A DNA stretch of 60,874 nt, taken from the NCBI RefSeq assembly GCF_002585305.1, contig NZ_NUNF01000081.1, forward strand, positions 1 through 60,874. The letters run 5' to 3'. Shown piece after piece: positions 52,855 to 60,636 of the stretch; within the stretch, counting starts at the first letter, position 1; each line of letters opens with the position of its first letter. Under the pieces are notes generated by a model that saw nothing but the letters and a program-made list of their open reading frames with translations, was not told the DNA's origin and did no database searches. The stretch comes from Bacillus sp. AFS037270. Lineage in GTDB: Bacteria > Bacillota > Bacilli > Bacillales_B > DSM-18226. The translations under genes were made by a program, and so were the position numbers.

Positions 52855-54714
52855 ATGGAACAACACATTTCTGTACTTTCGCTGCTTGTTGTTGTGACGA
52901 CAGCGTTTTTAACGCCAATTATTCTGCATCGATTTAAATTGAATTTTATCCCGGTTGTGGTTGCAGAAATTATTATGGGTCTCATTATTGGGAAAAGCGG
53001 CTTTGATATTGTCCATCAGGATGCCTGGCTGTCCACCCTTTCGACACTTGGCTTCATTTTCCTTATGTTCTTAAGCGGGCTGGAAATTGATTTTACCGCC
53101 TTTAGCGGCAGCAAAAAACGGGATGCACTTGCGAATGGAAAAAAGGAGCCCAATACTTTTGTTGCAGCAACGGCGATTTTTGCTGGAATTTTTATTTTTT
53201 CTCTAATTCTATCCTATCTATTTGTTCTAGCAGGATTTATTGATAATGCCTTTTTGATGACGTTAATTATCTCAACCATTTCCCTAGGAGTAGTAGTGCC
53301 TACCTTGAAAGAGGCCCATTTGATGAAAACGGTCATCGGGCAAATCATCTTGCTTGTTGCGGTAATAGCCGATTTAGTAACCATGATTTTATTAGCTGTA
53401 TTTGTTTCAATATATGAGGCTGGCCATGGGAATACGTGGCTGCTCTTGATATTATTTGGAGCAGGTATTGTTCTTTATTTTATTGGTAAGAAATTTAAAA
53501 CTCGTACCTTTATTGAAACATTATCAACGGGAACTGTGCAAATTGGCACAAGGGCGGTATTTACGTTGATTATTGTATTAGTGGGGTTATCGGAGACGGT
53601 CGGTGCGGAGAATATCCTTGGCGCCTTCCTAGCCGGTGTTTTAGTTTCATTACTATCACCCAACCAGGAACTCGTCCATAAACTGGATTCCTTTGGCTAT
53701 GGCTTTTTAATCCCTATCTTTTTTGTGATGGTTGGGGTTAACCTTGATGTTTGGTCACTCTTTAGTGAAAAGAAGCTTCTTTTACTTATACCGCTTTTAT
53801 TGATTGGACTGCTGTTATCAAAGCTGGTGCCAGTTTATCTATTAAAGATTTGGTATGATACGAAAACCGTTATTTCTTCAGGCTTTTTGCTTACCTCCAC
53901 TCTTTCACTTGTGATTGCTGCTGCAACCATTGGTGAAAGGATGGAAGTAATAACTCCCCAAATGAGTGGTACCTTGATATTGGTGGCTGTGATTACATCG
54001 ATTTTTACACCAATGGTATTCAAAAAGCTCTTTCCGTTGGAGGCTGCGATAAGCAAAAAGGTTAGTGTGGCATTTTTAGGTGCTAACCAGGTAACCCTAT
54101 CTTTATCGCAAGAATTAAAATCAGGCCTGTATGATCCGGTTCTTTATCATACGAAAATGGAGAAATCAGATAAGCAAATTGCTAATTCACTCTTTGAAAT
54201 TGTTGAAATCACTGATTACTCCATCGATTCTATTTCCAAAACAAATGTTTTTCAATCAGAAATTGTAGTCATTTCTACTGGTGATGAGAATTTAAACGCA
54301 AGTTTGTCCATTGAAGCGAAGGAAAAAGGTGTTTCCAGGGTCATAGCCCGGATTGAAAGCATAGAACTAGAACAAAATTTACGGGAGCAAAATATTGAGG
54401 TATTCTCTTCATTTATGTCAACCAAAACACTGCTTCGGGCATTAATTGAATCTCCAACAGTTATTAATATCTTGACTAATCAAGAGACAGGGTTATATGA
54501 AATCAAGATGTTAAACACACACTTTGATGGAATGCATTTGCGGAAATTTCCTTTTACAGGCGATGTGATCTTTGTTCGTATTTTTAGAGGAAAGGATTCG
54601 ATTGTCCCTCATGGTGATACGGAATTGCAAATCGATGATCGTTTAATTGTTACCGGGTCAAAGGAGTATGTTGTTGAATTGAAGCGGGAATTGGAATTCT
54701 GTGAGACATGCTAA
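52855..54714 (+). CDS. yjbQ: CPA2 family cation:proton antiporter with TrkA-like domains (YjbQ)
   Basis: A 619-residue membrane protein. A Na+/H+-exchanger domain of about 12 helices spans residues 5-395 (LTPIILHRFKLNFIPVVVAEIIMGLIIGKSGFD, FLSGLEIDF, GAENILGAFLAGVLVSLLSP). It is followed by a TrkA-N-like nucleotide-binding region (about 405-530, VSVAFLGANQVTLSLSQELK) and a TrkA-C domain (about 535-615, DTELQIDDRLIVTGS). The glycine motif of TrkA-N is poorly kept. The transported ion (K+ or Na+) is uncertain. AAAGGCGG is the ribosome site. Confidence 0.9.
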   Translation: MEQHISVLSLLVVVTTAFLTPIILHRFKLNFIPVVVAEIIMGLIIGKSGFDIVHQDAWLSTLSTLGFIFLMFLSGLEIDFTAFSGSKKRDALANGKKEPNTFVAATAIFAGIFIFSLILSYLFVLAGFIDNAFLMTLIISTISLGVVVPTLKEAHLMKTVIGQIILLVAVIADLVTMILLAVFVSIYEAGHGNTWLLLILFGAGIVLYFIGKKFKTRTFIETLSTGTVQIGTRAVFTLIIVLVGLSETVGAENILGAFLAGVLVSLLSPNQELVHKLDSFGYGFLIPIFFVMVGVNLDVWSLFSEKKLLLLIPLLLIGLLLSKLVPVYLLKIWYDTKTVISSGFLLTSTLSLVIAAATIGERMEVITPQMSGTLILVAVITSIFTPMVFKKLFPLEAAISKKVSVAFLGANQVTLSLSQELKSGLYDPVLYHTKMEKSDKQIANSLFEIVEITDYSIDSISKTNVFQSEIVVISTGDENLNASLSIEAKEKGVSRVIARIESIELEQNLREQNIEVFSSFMSTKTLLRALIESPTVINILTNQETGLYEIKMLNTHFDGMHLRKFPFTGDVIFVRIFRGKDSIVPHGDTELQIDDRLIVTGSKEYVVELKRELEFCETC

Positions 54715-54770
54715 AGAGTTTGGGAAAGAATAGTATCCGAACCTTTTCATTTAAGGGGAAGTAGTGTAAA

Positions 54771-54789
54771 ATTAGTACCAAGTACTAAT
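54771..54789 (+). promoter_or_regulatory. FapR operator of fabI
   Basis: ATTAGTACCAAGTACTAAT is a perfect 8-bp palindrome with a 3-bp centre and matches the FapR site in front of fabHA, about 27.6 kb away. Confidence 0.88.
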
Positions 54790-54822
54790 ATCATGTAATT
54801 ATAGTAGGGGGACTATTCCAAT

Positions 54823-55587
54823 ATGAATTTATCTGGAAAAACTTTTGTTGTTATGGGTGTAGCTAATAAACGCAGTATTGCTTGGGGAATTGCCCGTTCA
54901 CTTCACAATGCAGGAGCAAGATTAATTTTTACATATGCGGGTGAAAGAATTGAGAGCAGTGTTCGTGATTTAGCTAACTCTCTAGAGGCAGAGGGAACTC
55001 TTGTGCTTCCATGTGATGTAACAAGTGATGAAGCAATTGCAAGCTGTTTTGCTGAAATTAAGGAAGCTGTGGGGACCATTCACGGTTTGGCACACTGTAT
55101 TGCGTTTGCAAAGACTGAGGATTTAAAAGGTGAGTTTGTAAGCACATCAAGAGATGGATTCCTGCTTGCACAAAATATCAGTTCATATTCATTGACAGCA
55201 GTGGCGAAAGTAGCACGCGAACTAATGACTGAAGGAGGAAGTATTGTAACTCTAACATACTTAGGCGGAGAGCGAGCTATACCAAACTATAATGTTATGG
55301 GTGTTGCGAAAGCCTCTTTGGATGCAAGTGTCCGCTACTTGGCTTCTGATTTAGGAAAAGACGGCATTCGTGTTAATTCCATTTCTGCCGGTCCGATCCG
55401 AACATTATCAGCAAAGGCAATTGGGGAATTCAATTCGATTTTAAATGAAATCGAAGCAAAAGCTCCATTACGGAGAACGACTACTCCAGAAGAAGTCGGT
55501 GACACAGCCCTTTTCTTATTCAGTGATCTTTCACGGGGAATTACTGGTGAAAACATCCATGTAGATTCTGGCTACCATATCCTTTAA
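54823..55587 (+). CDS. fabI: Enoyl-ACP reductase FabI
   Basis: A 254-residue NADH/NADPH-dependent enoyl-ACP reductase, the last step of each elongation cycle and the target of triclosan. NMGVANKRSIAWGIA-type cofactor motif is seen as VVMGVANKRSIAWGIARSL. The catalytic Tyr and Lys are in LGGERAIPNYNVMGVAKASL, with SAGPIRTLSA and GENIHVDSGYHIL at the end. AGGGGG lies upstream of the ATG. FapR-controlled and followed by a strong terminator. Confidence 0.96.
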   Translation: MNLSGKTFVVMGVANKRSIAWGIARSLHNAGARLIFTYAGERIESSVRDLANSLEAEGTLVLPCDVTSDEAIASCFAEIKEAVGTIHGLAHCIAFAKTEDLKGEFVSTSRDGFLLAQNISSYSLTAVAKVARELMTEGGSIVTLTYLGGERAIPNYNVMGVAKASLDASVRYLASDLGKDGIRVNSISAGPIRTLSAKAIGEFNSILNEIEAKAPLRRTTTPEEVGDTALFLFSDLSRGITGENIHVDSGYHIL

Positions 55588-55593
55588 AAAACC

Positions 55594-55622
55594 AGCCTGC
55601 TAGCTCTTTAGCAGGCTTTTTT
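55594..55622 (+). terminator. Terminator of fabI
   Basis: AGCCTGCTA and TAGCAGGCT form a 9-bp stem followed by TTTTT. Confidence 0.92.
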
Positions 55623-55651
55623 ATTTGACATCAAAATTTATATCAGATCTT

Positions 55652-55872
55652 AGAGAATTGTCCAGCTCCAGCACTCTAGAGCTAGGGTCGTTCGCACTCC
55701 GCCCTACGATAAGTCAACATCGAATCGCTTTAGGCTCTTCGTGTTTCCTTTATCTCAGTTGGAGCGCTCCATAAGGAAGGCTTTGGCAGCTTAAGCATCG
55801 CACGAAGGAAAAGCGATAGCTTTTTCGAGGAGGCCATACGCCGCTGAACAGGGCGCTTCCGCTTTTCTTGTG
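55652..55872 (-). repeat. Dispersed hairpin repeat, long variant copy H
   Basis: The minus strand starts GAAAAGCGGAAGCGCC and ends GGACAATTCTCTAAG. The core carries a decayed version of the copy E inverted repeat (AAGTCAACATCGAA with TTCGTGTTTCCTT) and an extra roughly 60-bp stretch with AAGGAAGG/CGAAGGAAAAGCG. It is one of two copies not abutting a stop codon and lies between fabI and cotO. Confidence 0.72.
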
Positions 55873-55935
55873 AACCAAGATAGGCATATTGCATATATAT
55901 AATGTGTGTGATTTCGTAACAAGGAGGTGAATTGC

Positions 55936-56505
55936 TTGTCAACGAAGAAGAGCCAGGGACCCATGTTATTTATCCACCAGGCGTTTGTAAGGCCGCCTTC
56001 AAATTTAAATATGCAAGATGTTTTTACGAATCGGCAGGAACCGGCACCGCTCGAGGATGAACAGCCAGTGCTGCAAGAAACTAAGAAAACAATCCCCTTA
56101 GCAAAAGAGGACCTGGCACCATACGAGGATGAGCCGTCAGTGCTACAAGAAACTAAAAAAACAATCCCCCTTGCAAAAGAGGAACTGGTTCTTGAAAATC
56201 AGGATAACTCGAAGCAGCTTGAGGTTCAATCCACAGCAAAACCAAAGGGGAAACAAAGGTCTTTCTTAAAAAGGGTCAAACCATTTAAAGAGATGGAACT
56301 GCTTGAGCGTTTAGACTATCTAATTAACTTTCCAAAAGTTCTGCCCCCTGTACCATGCGTCTTTTATACTGCGCGAGGAAACTTTCAAGGTTATTTAACA
56401 GAATACACAGACCAAGATGTAACCATACGTTTCCACAATCAAACCTCGAAAACCATTCCATTAGAACAGTTAACTAACGTCATTATGATTGGAATACAGA
56501 GATAA
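55936..56505 (+). CDS. cotO: Spore coat protein CotO
   Basis: A 189-residue coat/crust morphogenetic protein. The N-terminus (MSTKKSQGPMLFIHQAFVRPP) and the C-terminal conserved domain (KEMELLERLDYLINFPKVLPPVPCVFYTARGNFQGYL, then HNQTSKTIPLEQLTNVIMIGI) match CotO (YjbX). The middle is a polar linker holding a near-exact tandem duplication of about 25 residues (EDEQPVLQETKKTIPLAKED, then EDEPSVLQETKKTIPLAKEE). Start TTG 55936 has AAGGAGGTGA 5 nt upstream; the upstream GTG overlaps that site. Late mother-cell expression is expected. Confidence 0.88.
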   Translation: MSTKKSQGPMLFIHQAFVRPPSNLNMQDVFTNRQEPAPLEDEQPVLQETKKTIPLAKEDLAPYEDEPSVLQETKKTIPLAKEELVLENQDNSKQLEVQSTAKPKGKQRSFLKRVKPFKEMELLERLDYLINFPKVLPPVPCVFYTARGNFQGYLTEYTDQDVTIRFHNQTSKTIPLEQLTNVIMIGIQR

Positions 56506-56509
56506 AGAA

Positions 56510-56541
56510 AATAAAAAAGCCAGCCGTTTTACGACTGGCTC
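56510..56541. terminator. Terminator between cotO and cotZ
   Basis: AGCCAGTCG and CGGCTGGCT (minus strand) form a stem with one mismatch around TAAAA, followed by TTTTT. Confidence 0.75.
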
Positions 56542-56566
56542 ATTTGTTCAATTTCTGTTAATCATC

Positions 56567-56659
56567 TTAAACCTGATTAATAGTAGCCTCAGCTCCAAGT
56601 AATTGGTCAGCTTTAATACTGCTGTTCGCTTCCTTAATTGCAAAGTCCAAGGTTAACAT
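56567..56659 (-). CDS. Possible 30-residue peptide overlapping the cotZ 3' end
   Basis: In another frame than cotZ, an ATG at 56659 opens MLTLDFAIKEANSSIKADQL and ends at TAA 56567. It overlaps the last 26 bases of cotZ and continues to just before the terminator. Composition looks protein-like (amphipathic helix) but there is no clear ribosome site, so it might be a frameshifted coat tail or chance. Low confidence. Confidence 0.25.
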   Translation of the reverse strand: MLTLDFAIKEANSSIKADQLLGAEATINQV

Positions 56660-57149
56660 CAGCGATACATTGCACTGCACAGAAGCAGCTTAAGTCAACG
56701 GTGATGCAATCTCTGCTCGCGCGGAATCTGTCAACTTTACAAACCTTTTTAAGGTCAATGCAGCATTTTTCTCCTGAAACGAGATTAACCGGAACAAACT
56801 GTCCGTTGCTATCCCGATGGCCTGGTACTAACACACGAAGAGTGGCACAGCAGTTATCAAATACGTCCTCAACGCGGAAGAAGATAGATACACATGCATC
56901 ACATTCCTCTGTTAAGAATGCATGAAATGGCGTACCATCAGCAGTACTTAGAACAAATACACGCGTATCAACCGGGTCTCTCCTTGTAGGTGACACCATC
57001 GATCCTAGTGGTTCGGTAAAGCAGCTAGTACACTCAGTACATTCTTGTTCAACTGCTTCAACTGCATTATCTTGAATATCCTTAATCGCACGAACTACTT
57101 CGCAAACACAGTTTTCACCGTGAAAGTTGTTATTATTTCCACAACCCAT
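56634..57149 (-). CDS. cotZ: Cysteine-rich spore coat protein CotY/CotZ family
   Basis: A 171-residue protein with about 18 cysteines, starting MGCGNNNNFHGENCVCEVVRAI, then AFLTEECDACVSIFFRVEDVFDNCCATLRVL, SGEKCCIDLKKVCKVD and CITVDLSCFCAVQC. CotZ and CotY form the disulfide-linked hexameric crust (exosporium basal-layer ExsY-like) lattice on the spore surface. Only one member is present here, so CotY and CotZ cannot be told apart. AAGGAGG precedes the ATG. Probably sigma-K dependent. Confidence 0.92.
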   Translation of the reverse strand: MGCGNNNNFHGENCVCEVVRAIKDIQDNAVEAVEQECTECTSCFTEPLGSMVSPTRRDPVDTRVFVLSTADGTPFHAFLTEECDACVSIFFRVEDVFDNCCATLRVLVPGHRDSNGQFVPVNLVSGEKCCIDLKKVCKVDRFRASRDCITVDLSCFCAVQCIADVNLGLCN

Positions 57150-57292
57150 TAATTTTTTCCTCCTTATTCCGTGATATATCTTACAGTACTAACATATTTA
57201 TGTGAGCGCTTTTGGGAAACGGACAAACGCCTTGTTTGTCAAAATTAGGCTGGTCAATCATCTATTTAATCTCAGAAAGGATAGTAGCCGGT

Positions 57293-57646
57293 ATGAATAT
57301 AACCTATTTAACGTTGCTTCTATTATCGCTGGCAAGCTTTCGGCTGACGAGATTGCTTGTTTTCGATCGAATCTTTGAGTTTATTCGCGAACCTTTTTTT
57401 GACGAAGTAAGGGAGGAACATGAAGGGGAAGTTGAAATTTATTATGTTCCAAAAAAGGCAGGAATTAAGAAGTTTATAGGGGAACTGCTTAGTTGTTATT
57501 GGTGTACAGGAGTATGGTCAGCTGCCTTTATAGTCGGTTTTCATTATATCTGTCCAGAATTTTCTAGACCAATAATCTTGGTTTTAGCAGTGGCCGGTTT
57601 TGCTTCCCTGATGGAATTATGTGTCCAGCTTTTTATCGAAAAATAA
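57293..57646 (+). CDS. yjcA: DUF1360 sporulation-associated membrane protein (YjcA)
   Basis: A 117-residue protein with hydrophobic segments at about 5-20, 75-92 and 97-113. It has the FRLTRLLVFDRIFEFIREPFFDE motif and a WCTG motif in LLSCYWCTGVWSA, typical of DUF1360/YjcA. YjcA lies near cotZ in B. subtilis and is sporulation-expressed; its role is unknown. The ATG preceded by AAAGGATAG is used; the longer frame from 57212 lacks a ribosome site. Confidence 0.85.
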   Translation: MNITYLTLLLLSLASFRLTRLLVFDRIFEFIREPFFDEVREEHEGEVEIYYVPKKAGIKKFIGELLSCYWCTGVWSAAFIVGFHYICPEFSRPIILVLAVAGFASLMELCVQLFIEK

Positions 57647-57721
57647 TGCTTTCGTGGAGACAAGATTCATTAATTCGACATATTCTAACTAGTAGTAAAT
57701 ATTTTGAAAGGGGAGGAAGAA

Positions 57722-57826
57722 GTGAACAATAAAAACCAAAACAAACAAATGACACAATCTACTCACAAATCGACAACTACTAAAAAGAATAAAGGCTGCG
57801 GATGCAGTAAAAAAACTTCAAAGTAA
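57722..57826 (+). CDS. 34-residue basic peptide with CGC motif
   Basis: GTG 57722, preceded by GGGGAGGAAGAA, opens MNNKNQNKQMTQSTHKSTTT, which ends KKNKGCGCSKKTSK with TAA. Asn, Gln, Thr and Lys dominate, and the only cysteines form a CGC motif. I recognise no family; the composition and location among coat and spoVA genes suggest a minor spore or coat peptide (inference). A good terminator follows at 57833-57861. Confidence 0.62.
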   Translation: MNNKNQNKQMTQSTHKSTTTKKNKGCGCSKKTSK

Positions 57827-57832
57827 CGGAAA

Positions 57833-57861
57833 AACTGCTGGTAAAACTGGCAGTTTTTTTA
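57833..57861 (+). terminator. Terminator after the small peptide gene
   Basis: AAACTGC and GCAGTTT pair (7 bp, loop with TGGTAAAACTG), followed by TTTT. Confidence 0.8.
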
Positions 57862-57958
57862 ATTTAAGCTGCCAAGGTTATTCAGTCATAATTTTGCAGG
57901 ATATTGAAAAAACTAAAGGAGTATTCAAACACTCAACGGGACAAGGAAAGTGAAGCAT

Positions 57959-58426
57959 ATGAAAGCGGCATATCGTTTGATTGTAAGTATGAGTTTATTA
58001 TTATTGACGGCATGTTCTCAAAATCAGCCGGTTAAAGAAAGTCAATTAGCGCTCATGAAAACAACAAATCCGACCCCGCTTAGTACGGAGCGGAAAAACA
58101 ATAGTGATCGGGTAGAGGATATCAAAAGAGATGTTAGTTCTTTACCGGAGCTGTATGACGTTGCGGTTATCAAAGGAGAAAAAGATACATTAGTGGTCTA
58201 TAAGGTAAAACATATGAAGAGATTTAAAATGAAGACAATCGAAAAGAATCTAAATAAGAAGCTAGAAGAAAATCATCCAAAAGAAAACTTTACAGTATCA
58301 AGCGATTATAAGATTTTCTTGGAAGCTGTCAGGCTAAACGAGAGGATGAAATCAGGAAGGTTATCACATTCTAAGGCTGAAAAGCGTTTAGAGGAAATTG
58401 TTAAGATGACGGAAGATATGAAGTAA
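57959..58426 (+). CDS. YhcN/YlaJ-type sporulation lipoprotein
   Basis: A 155-residue lipoprotein starting MKAAYRLIVSMSLLLLTAC, with lipobox LTAC and the lipid Cys near residue 19. The mature part has DRVEDIKRDVSSLPELYDVAVIKGEKDTLVVYKVKH, the alternating pattern of YhcN/YlaJ sporulation lipoproteins (germination-linked inner spore membrane proteins). A GTG 9 nt upstream is an alternative start. It is 16 nt upstream of spoVAC, an order also found in mobile spoVA2 operons. Confidence 0.78.
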   Translation: MKAAYRLIVSMSLLLLTACSQNQPVKESQLALMKTTNPTPLSTERKNNSDRVEDIKRDVSSLPELYDVAVIKGEKDTLVVYKVKHMKRFKMKTIEKNLNKKLEENHPKENFTVSSDYKIFLEAVRLNERMKSGRLSHSKAEKRLEEIVKMTEDMK

Positions 58427-58442
58427 GAAAGGATGTATCAGA

Positions 58443-58919
58443 ATGGCTAGCAAGCAGAAAAAGATGACCCCTCAGCAGAAAAACTATCAAACACTCCAAC
58501 AAAAACATGAACTGAAGCGTCCGGTTTTAAAAAATTGTATTAAAGCATTTTTAGTTGGCGGGATTATTTGCATGATTGGCCAAGCTGTCAGTTATTTCTA
58601 CATATATTATTTTAACTTCACCGAGCAGAACGTCGGAAACCCTACTGTTGCAACAATGGTCTTTTTTTCGATGTTGTTAACTGGTTTTGGCGTTTATGAC
58701 CACATTGGCCAATTTGCTGGTGCAGGGAGTGCGGTACCGGTAACTGGGTTCGGGAATTCAGTAATCTCTGCAGCCATTGAACACCGGACTGAAGGGTTTG
58801 TACTCGGTGTTGGTGGAAATATGTTTAAACTTGCAGGTTCAGTGATTTTATTCGGAGTGTTCTCAGCGTTTGTTGTTGCATTAATTAAGACGCTACTTGT
58901 GATGTGGGGGGTTTTGTAA
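58443..58919 (+). CDS. spoVAC: Stage V sporulation protein AC
   Basis: A 158-residue inner-spore-membrane protein of the channel that imports dipicolinic acid during sporulation and releases it at germination. After a polar N-terminus (KQKKMTPQQKNYQTL) come helices at about 35-55, 72-90 and 120-150, with AGAGSAVPVTGFGNSVISAAIEHRTEGF as the conserved centre. SpoVAC has been described as mechanosensitive. AAAGGATG precedes the ATG. Its stop codon abuts the spoVAD start. Confidence 0.94.
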   Translation: MASKQKKMTPQQKNYQTLQQKHELKRPVLKNCIKAFLVGGIICMIGQAVSYFYIYYFNFTEQNVGNPTVATMVFFSMLLTGFGVYDHIGQFAGAGSAVPVTGFGNSVISAAIEHRTEGFVLGVGGNMFKLAGSVILFGVFSAFVVALIKTLLVMWGVL

Positions 58920-59945
58920 TTGTTAAAGGGGCACCAATCATGGGTTTTTAACAATCGGCCAATGATTACAGCAACAGGAGTAACGGGGGGACCGTTTGAA
59001 GCAAACGGCAACTTGGCGAGTGACTTTGATCTGCTGTACGATGATTTATGGATGGGACAAGAATCTTATGAAAAAGCCCATCGATTATTGCTGGAAGAAG
59101 CGATCAAAGCAGCTTTAAAAAAGGGGAATATCCAAAAAGAACAGGTTCAGTTTTTATTTGCCGGAGACTTACTTAATCAGATCACTCCGACAAGCTTTGC
59201 AGCAAGGACCATGCAGATTCCCTACTTCGGTCTATTTGGTGCCTGCTCAACATCCATGGAGGGTTTAGCCTTATCTTCCTTTGTCGTTAATTATCAGGGG
59301 GCAAACTACGTTTTAACCGGGGCATCCAGCCATAACTCTGCTGTCGAAAAACAGTTTCGCTATCCAACCGAATATGGCGGACAGAAACCGCCAACCGCAC
59401 AATGGACGATTACAGGTGCGGGAGTTGCGCTGGTTGAGCCGAATAAACCGGGTGAAAATAATCCGGTGACCACGTCGGCAACAATTGGAAAAGTCGTGGA
59501 TATGGGTTTATCAGATCCTTTTAATATGGGCGGGGCAATGGCTCCCGCAGCCGCGGATACCATTACCGCTCATTTTCGTGATTTGCAATTAGACCCATCG
59601 TATTATGATTTGATTGTGACAGGTGACCTTGGACGAATTGGTCATGATACTGCTTTTGAATTGTTAAATAAAAATGGACTGAAAGTGGATAAAAAACAAT
59701 TTCAGGATTGTGGATTATTGATGTATAAAGATGACCAGCCTGTTCAATCCGGTGGCAGTGGAGCAGGATGTTCGGCAACTGTCTTATATGGACATTTACT
59801 AAATGAAATGAAAAAGGGGACTTATAAACGAATATTAGTCGTCGCTACAGGAGCATTATTGTCCCCGCTAAGCTTTCAGCAAAAAGAGTCAATTCCATGT
59901 ATTGCCCATGCTGTTGCAATTGAGATGAATGGTGAAAAGGGGTGA
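58920..59945 (+). CDS. spoVAD: Stage V sporulation protein AD
   Basis: A 341-residue thiolase-fold protein that binds dipicolinic acid for the SpoVA channel. Conserved: [71 protein letters not shown] and the late [18 protein letters not shown]. Initiation is at TTG directly after the spoVAC stop, with GGGGG upstream. It is followed 4 nt later by spoVAEb. Confidence 0.94.
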   Translation: MLKGHQSWVFNNRPMITATGVTGGPFEANGNLASDFDLLYDDLWMGQESYEKAHRLLLEEAIKAALKKGNIQKEQVQFLFAGDLLNQITPTSFAARTMQIPYFGLFGACSTSMEGLALSSFVVNYQGANYVLTGASSHNSAVEKQFRYPTEYGGQKPPTAQWTITGAGVALVEPNKPGENNPVTTSATIGKVVDMGLSDPFNMGGAMAPAAADTITAHFRDLQLDPSYYDLIVTGDLGRIGHDTAFELLNKNGLKVDKKQFQDCGLLMYKDDQPVQSGGSGAGCSATVLYGHLLNEMKKGTYKRILVVATGALLSPLSFQQKESIPCIAHAVAIEMNGEKG

Positions 59946-59949
59946 ATCG

Positions 59950-60306
59950 ATGCTTGCAATGTTTTTTTGGGCCTTTGTTGTAGGTGGATTAATTTGTGTA
60001 GTAGGGCAATTAATGTTTGATGTAGCGAAACTCACACCGGGTCATACCATGAGTTTGCTGGTGGTTGCTGGAGCGGTCTTAGATGGATTAGGGTTATATG
60101 AGCCACTAGTTGATTTTGCAGGTGCCGGAGCAACGATCCCGATTACCAGTTTTGGAAATTCTCTTGTTCATGGGGCACTCCAAGACGCTAAAGCACATGG
60201 AATTATTGGCGTTTTAACTGGGATGTTTCAAGTAACAAGCTCTGGTATTTCTGCTGCAATTATTTTTGGGTTTATTGGCGCACTAATTTTTAAGCCAAAA
60301 GGGTGA
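59950..60306 (+). CDS. spoVAE: Stage V sporulation protein AE (AEb type)
   Basis: A 118-residue, largely hydrophobic protein (helices about 3-22, 36-52, 85-112) with [29 protein letters not shown], related to SpoVAC and typical of SpoVAEb. AAAGGGGTGA 4 nt upstream favours ATG 59950 over one 21 nt earlier that overlaps spoVAD. No spoVAA, spoVAB, spoVAEa or spoVAF follows, so this is a three-gene core rather than the full operon. Confidence 0.9.
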   Translation: MLAMFFWAFVVGGLICVVGQLMFDVAKLTPGHTMSLLVVAGAVLDGLGLYEPLVDFAGAGATIPITSFGNSLVHGALQDAKAHGIIGVLTGMFQVTSSGISAAIIFGFIGALIFKPKG

Positions 60307-60415
60307 AATACTCATTTTTATAGCCAATTTTCCCATAAGGCTGTCATGCCTAGTACACATGATTAAGTAATTTCATATGTTATTAATGAGATTACCGAAA
60401 GTGAGGTGACAGTCT

Positions 60416-60532
60416 ATGTGCTTTGGATACGGCGGCTACGGCTACGGCGGCGGTTATGGCTACGGTTCCACTTTCGTGCTTATCGTAGTATTATTCATCC
60501 TTTTAATCATTGTTGGCGCAAGCTTCTATTAA
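60416..60532 (+). CDS. YjcZ family sporulation peptide
   Basis: A 38-residue peptide starting [20 protein letters not shown], then one membrane helix ([18 protein letters not shown]). The Gly/Tyr-rich head plus C-terminal helix is typical of YjcZ/YhbB-type sporulation peptides, frequent in multiple copies in Bacillus. GAGGTGA lies 6 nt before the ATG. A terminator follows at 60551. Confidence 0.88.
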   Translation: MCFGYGGYGYGGGYGYGSTFVLIVVLFILLIIVGASFY

Positions 60533-60550
60533 TAGACAATGAGATGGAGG

Positions 60551-60580
60551 GGGCTGGACCTAAAAAGGGCCAGCCCTTTC
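60551..60580 (+). terminator. Terminator of the yjcZ-type gene
   Basis: GGGCTGG (60551-60557) pairs with CCAGCCC (60570-60576), followed by TTTC. Confidence 0.75.
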
Positions 60581-60636
60581 TGTTATTTACATAAGATTGA
60601 CTGTGTAGTTTTTTTACGGTACATCGCATTCCTACT

